Shown: positions 60,801 through 64,000 of the stretch, piece by piece
Layout of the letters: each line of letters starts with the position of its first letter
Position numbering within the stretch: the first letter of the stretch is position 1
NCBI RefSeq assembly: GCF_001183965.1
Contig: NZ_LFZV01000001.1
Coordinates: forward strand, 2,922,352-2,986,351
From: Bacillus sp. FJAT-27916
GTDB taxonomy: Bacteria; Bacillota; Bacilli; Bacillales; Pradoshiaceae
Direction: 5' to 3'
DNA: 64,000 bases
Made by a program: the position numbers and the translations under genes
The notes under the pieces: model-generated
What the model was told of the DNA's origin: nothing
What the model saw: the letters and a program-made list of their open reading frames with translations, nothing else
The model's database searches: none

Positions 60801-61646
60801 ATGGTGAAGAGACAGCTAATCATGGATACAGCATTGGAACTGTTCGCTGAAAACGGGATTGAATCCACATCCATCAAGCAAATAACAGATCGATGCGGGA
60901 TATCAAAAGGAGCATTTTATCTTTCCTTTACATCAAAGGATGAATTAATTTTTGCGATGATTGAGCATTTCATTAGTGAGTTTGTGGCAGAGATTGACCG
61001 TTCAGTCAGACAATCCATGAATTCAGATAAATTGCTCTATAACTTTTTCTATTCATTTTTCAGTCAATTCCAAGGGAAATCGCAGCATGCCAAGATATTC
61101 ATGAAGGAAAATCTAACCGCATTGAACCAAGAAATCTTCCTCGTGCTGAATAAGTACGATGAATTCATAAATTCTATTATTTTCTCTATCATCGATCAGC
61201 AATTCCCGCAGCTAAATGAAAATATGCGGGCAGATTTAGCCTATACAATCAAAGGCTTCTCTAAATTCTATCCAGAATTATCCATCCTATCCAATTACCC
61301 GGTAGACCTGGATTCCTTATGTCAATCACTTGTGGAGAAAACGACCATTCTTGCACGTGAAGCATCCATTCCATTCGTCACAGCAGAGTATTTCAACACA
61401 CCTTTATTGAGCTGCCTCTCCCCTTCAAAGGAACAGCTTTTCGAGCTGCTTGAGAAAACGAAAGGCGAGATCACAGATGAAATCATCGAGCAATCCATTA
61501 GCTTACTTAGCCAAAATCTCGAGGAGATGACTTTGCCAAAAGCCGTTATCCAAGGATTGCTAAAGAACCTTCAAGCAAATTCACACAGCAAATGGGCAGC
61601 TTATCAGTACGAGTTATATAGTGAACAGCATGAAAAGGCAGAGTGA
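60801..61646 (+). CDS. TetR/AcrR-family regulator (YerO-like) of the swrC pump
   Basis: 281 residues, long for the family. N-terminal HTH: MDTALELFAENGIESTSIKQI and CGISKGAFYLSFTSKDELIFAMI. The long C-terminal domain is helical and presumably binds the pump substrates. The start is the ATG at 60801 after CAGGAGTG, although the frame is open from 60720 across the promoter. Divergent from the RND pump with one palindromic operator in common, so it should repress both itself and the pump. Confidence 0.88.
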   Translation: MVKRQLIMDTALELFAENGIESTSIKQITDRCGISKGAFYLSFTSKDELIFAMIEHFISEFVAEIDRSVRQSMNSDKLLYNFFYSFFSQFQGKSQHAKIFMKENLTALNQEIFLVLNKYDEFINSIIFSIIDQQFPQLNENMRADLAYTIKGFSKFYPELSILSNYPVDLDSLCQSLVEKTTILAREASIPFVTAEYFNTPLLSCLSPSKEQLFELLEKTKGEITDEIIEQSISLLSQNLEEMTLPKAVIQGLLKNLQANSHSKWAAYQYELYSEQHEKAE

Positions 61647-61670
61647 TCAAAATCACTCTGCCTTTTCATT
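61633..61670 (+). terminator. Terminator of the TetR gene
   Basis: AAAAGGCAGAGTGAT-CAAA-ATCACTCTGCCTTTT, 15-bp perfect stem containing the stop codon, then CATTT. Confidence 0.92.
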
Positions 61671-61720
61671 TAATCTAAAAAAGACAACCGACAAAAAGCA
61701 TCGATTGTCATACTAGCCAT

Positions 61721-62374
61721 TTATGCTTTCACTTGATAAGCATTCGAAAGCTCACGTGCTGCACTTCGCACCCTATTCATACCTTCTTCAATGATTTCCA
61801 TTGCCTGGTCAGGCTGTGCGTTATGACCTTCAATGACGACCTCATGAATAATGTCCATTCCAAACAATGAACCGAATACAGTTCTCATATAGTTAACACT
61901 CATCTCCATAGGTGCCATTTCTGGAGTAGAGTAAATACCGCCGCGGGCATTGAGAAGAACAATTTTCTTATCTGGCATTAATGGCACGAGATTTCCCTTA
62001 GCATCATATTTAAAGGTAAAACCTGAGGCATAAATGTAATCAATAAAGGTTTGCAGCTTTGCCGGAATGGTTAAATTCCAAAGAGGGAAGGCAAACACGA
62101 TAATATCTGCACTAGCAAAGGCATCCATGGCTTTTTGCTTTGCTTTCAACAGACGGCTTTCTTCCTCAGTTAACTCTTCACCTGATTGGGTCTTGCCAAA
62201 TGCATCGAATAAAGTCTGCCCGAAATAAGGGGTATCCTCTTCATACACATCATAAGTGGAAACATTCAGTTTCCCTTCTTCTCGCACGGTCTCCATAAAA
62301 ACTTCATACATCTTGCTGGAGATTCCCTCTGTCGCCGGACGATTATTCGCCTTAACCACTAACACATTTGTCAT
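61721..62374 (-). CDS. azoR: FMN-dependent NADH-azoreductase AzoR
   Basis: 217-residue flavodoxin-like oxidoreductase. Landmarks: VLVVKANNRPATEGISSKMYEVF (FMN phosphate site), FAFPLWNLTIPAKLQTFIDYI, the glycine-rich LLNARGGIYSTPEM and the C-terminal EGHNAQPDQAMEIIEEG. It reduces azo dyes and quinones with NADH; in B. subtilis AzoR1/AzoR2 protect against quinones and catechol. Ordinary ATG start. Single gene convergent with the TetR gene. The 300 bp upstream (62375-62673) shows no further gene. Confidence 0.9.
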   Translation of the reverse strand: MTNVLVVKANNRPATEGISSKMYEVFMETVREEGKLNVSTYDVYEEDTPYFGQTLFDAFGKTQSGEELTEEESRLLKAKQKAMDAFASADIIVFAFPLWNLTIPAKLQTFIDYIYASGFTFKYDAKGNLVPLMPDKKIVLLNARGGIYSTPEMAPMEMSVNYMRTVFGSLFGMDIIHEVVIEGHNAQPDQAMEIIEEGMNRVRSAARELSNAYQVKA

Positions 62375-62673
62375 TTATTCAGTACCTCCAATTACTCCAT
62401 TTCATTTATATCCTACTTAATTCCTACTCATTCACCCCGGAATTAGCTGAGTTAGAATATCACTGTTTAGAAAAATTCACAAAAAATCTAGCTCAGATTA
62501 ATAAAAAACAGAACGTTCTTCCCATTTCATCATCTGCACATCTACTCTATATATCCTTAGGACACTCCAAAAGAATGATTTTAATACAGGAAAATCATCA
62601 CATCTAAATAGTGGGTATTTACAGAGATGAATAAGCGGGTAAGAACAGAAGAAAAAGATAGTAGGTGACCAAT

Positions 62674-63324
62674 ATGAGTATGAACAAGGTGGACTTCAAG
62701 AAGATAGAGAAAAACTTATACAACCCGCCGGCGCGGCCTGTAATAGCTGAAGTACCAGAAATGTCTTTTTTGATGATTGATGGAAGCGGGGATCCAAATG
62801 ATGAAAAAGGGGAATACCAAAAGGCTGTCGAGATGCTCTATACCCTTTCATATACAATTAAGATGAGTAAGAAAGGAAGTCATCCGATCGATCATTACTT
62901 TGACTACGTTGTTCCGCCTCTTGAAGGACTGTGGTGGACAGAGAATCCTCATGACCTCTCAGATAAGAAGCATTTCCTGTGGACTGCTATGATTCGCCAG
63001 CCAAGCTTCGTTAATGAGGAGGCCGTGAAATGGGCGAAGGAGGAAGCCAGCAGGAAAAAACCTTCATTAGACTTTACAAAGGTTTATCTGTCCGTATATA
63101 AGGAAGGCAGAACGGTCCAAATGATGCATATAGGATCCTATGATACTGAACAGGAAACCTTCCAACAAATGGAGGAATACATGGTAGAGCATCAGCTGCA
63201 AAGACCATTGACGTGTGAAAGAAAGCATCATGAAATCTACCTTTCTGACCCGAGAAGAACAAGAACGGACCGGCTTAAAACGATAATCCGGCTGCCTGTT
63301 GAGCCAATGGAAGGAAAAGCCTGA
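62674..63324 (+). CDS. GyrI-like domain protein
   Basis: 216 residues of the GyrI/SbmC-like small-molecule-binding superfamily (LDGSGD-type opening MIDGSGDPNDEKGEYQKAV, YDYVVPPLEGLWW, LSVYKEGRTVQMMHIGSYD). Such proteins bind or hydrolyse small lipophilic molecules; no HTH is attached. The frame opens at a GTG (62665) inside the ribosome binding site region, so the ATG at 62674 after AGGTG is preferred. Single gene with terminator. Confidence 0.8.
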   Translation: MSMNKVDFKKIEKNLYNPPARPVIAEVPEMSFLMIDGSGDPNDEKGEYQKAVEMLYTLSYTIKMSKKGSHPIDHYFDYVVPPLEGLWWTENPHDLSDKKHFLWTAMIRQPSFVNEEAVKWAKEEASRKKPSLDFTKVYLSVYKEGRTVQMMHIGSYDTEQETFQQMEEYMVEHQLQRPLTCERKHHEIYLSDPRRTRTDRLKTIIRLPVEPMEGKA

Positions 63325-63352
63325 ACACCCCTTACGTGTTCAGGCTTTTCTT
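63317..63352 (+). terminator. Terminator of the GyrI-like gene
   Basis: AAGCCTGAACAC-CCCTTAC-GTGTTCAGGCTT, 12-bp perfect stem overlapping the stop, then TTCTTTTG. Confidence 0.92.
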
Positions 63353-63528
63353 TTGTGTATCTTCTAAAATCAATTGTTTTAATGGCACCGCTGGGCGTAT
63401 AAGCTAATAACGACGTAATCAAACGTGTTCTCCTTAAACAAAGAATTATATCGTTGATTGTTTCAATTCAAATAGCTTCCCACTGAAGCATTAGAACCAC
63501 TGCTGCGGGGAATCGCAAGCCGTGTAAT

Positions 63529-63556
63529 TTTGCTTTGATATCAACTATGATATAAT
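63529..63556 (+). promoter_or_regulatory. Candidate promoter of the HmoA-like gene
   Basis: TATAAT at 63551-63556 with a weak TTTGCT 16 bp upstream. It would give a leader of about 130 nt before 63693. The rest of 63353-63692 shows no gene and no clear Fur box. Confidence 0.45.
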
Positions 63557-63692
63557 AGATTCACATTTTCCTTTTTTTACTAGGTAAACAAACAGGTTCC
63601 AACACTGCATGATCTGCTGTATATAAACAACCGGACCTGCTCTTGTCCATCCATAAATGAGGCAGATTACTTTTCTTGCAGGAGGGGATACC

Positions 63693-63998
63693 ATGTATAC
63701 TGTTTTCTCAACTTTCCTTGTTCCAGACGAAAAAGCGGATGAGGTTATTCAAATCTACCAAAATCGTTCGAAGCTTGTTGACCAAGCTTCAGGCTTTATT
63801 GACTTTCTGCTCCTGCAAAACGATCGCCGATCAGGTGAATTAACTGTCCAGCTTCTTTTCGAGACGAAAGAGGATTATTTAAATTGGGCAAGAAGCAAGG
63901 AATTCAAACAAATCCATGATTTAGAGAAGAAGTACCCGGATCAAGAACTAGCTGCTATCATTCCAAAGGTGACAAAATATAAGGTGGTAGCAACTTAA
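63693..63998 (+). CDS. Antibiotic biosynthesis monooxygenase domain protein (HmoA/IsdG-like)
   Basis: 101-residue dimeric alpha/beta-barrel protein. The segment LNWARSKEFKQIHDLEKK carries the Trp and His of the IsdG/HmoA heme-degrading monooxygenase triad, but the N-terminal Asn of IsdG is replaced (VFSTFL). HmoA-type members of Bacillus lack that Asn as well. The open frame starts at 63657; the ATG at 63693 follows GGAGGGG. It could degrade heme or oxidise another substrate; no heme uptake genes are in the window. The stop lies two bases before the window end. Confidence 0.75.
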   Translation: MYTVFSTFLVPDEKADEVIQIYQNRSKLVDQASGFIDFLLLQNDRRSGELTVQLLFETKEDYLNWARSKEFKQIHDLEKKYPDQELAAIIPKVTKYKVVAT

Positions 63999-64000
63999 TG

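Noticed and set aside
62368-62607. 79-codon plus-strand ORF overlapping the start of azoR
   Set aside because: It covers the azoR translation start, has no ribosome binding site and looks like random AT-rich sequence.

Overview
The window comes from a low-to-mid GC, endospore-forming Firmicute close to Bacillus (family Bacillaceae). The evidence is AGGAGG-type ribosome binding sites, frequent TTG and GTG starts, CcpA (cre) and Fur type boxes, and Bacillus gene sets: dctS-dctB-dctP, a liaIH-liaFSR envelope-stress locus, a cwlO-type hydrolase, a MifM/YidC2 pair, CotS-type spore coat genes and a swrC/TetR efflux locus. No rRNA, CRISPR array or intact prophage is present. There is one tRNA.

Left part (1-23.3 kb). 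A C4-dicarboxylate uptake locus holds a partial sensor kinase dctS, binding protein dctB, transporter dctP with a perfect cre box, and a tandem hairpin repeat between dctS and dctB. Next come an MFS exporter, then fdhD divergent from a formate dehydrogenase-like molybdoenzyme and its DUF1641 partner. The lia envelope-stress operon follows (liaI-liaH, an attenuator, liaF-liaS-liaR). Then come a 1490-residue secreted subtilase with duplicated basic C-terminal repeats and a cwlO-like NlpC/P60 hydrolase. A LuxR-type regulator faces a three-gene DUF6230-DUF6114-secreted protein operon that looks unusual for a Bacillus.

Middle part (23.3-35.8 kb). This stretch has small metabolic and transport genes, an unlisted 31-residue membrane peptide gene, a SinR-like regulator and a NeuD/EpsM-like acetyltransferase. 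A genomic scar follows: a lone tRNA-Val, a palindromic dispersed repeat, a 5'-truncated tyrosine integrase, a truncated frameshifted IS3-family element and a fragment of a sugar ABC permease. A GH3 beta-glucosidase lies directly beyond it with its own cre-like box, then a divergent HxlR regulator/RidA pair.

Right part (35.8-64 kb). One long minus-strand operon runs TetR - acyl-CoA ligase - MaoC hydratase - KAS III-like protein with Ser in place of the catalytic Cys - frameshifted NHL-repeat gene - complete Liv-type ABC importer. This suggests uptake, CoA activation and processing of an organic acid. After it come an Ntn-type amidase, an orphan cellulose-synthase-like glycosyltransferase, a decayed hybrid sensor kinase and a Fur-box ferredoxin-NADP reductase. 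A MifM-like arrest peptide precedes yidC2, with a visible hairpin that sequesters the yidC2 ribosome binding site. Last are spore-coat/sugar-nucleotide genes (CotSA-like, CotS, GtaB-type, UDP-glucose dehydrogenase), a swrC-like RND pump divergent from its TetR regulator through overlapping promoters that share one operator, an azoreductase, a GyrI-like protein and an HmoA-like monooxygenase.

All identifications come from reading the sequence and recalled family knowledge. No database search was run.
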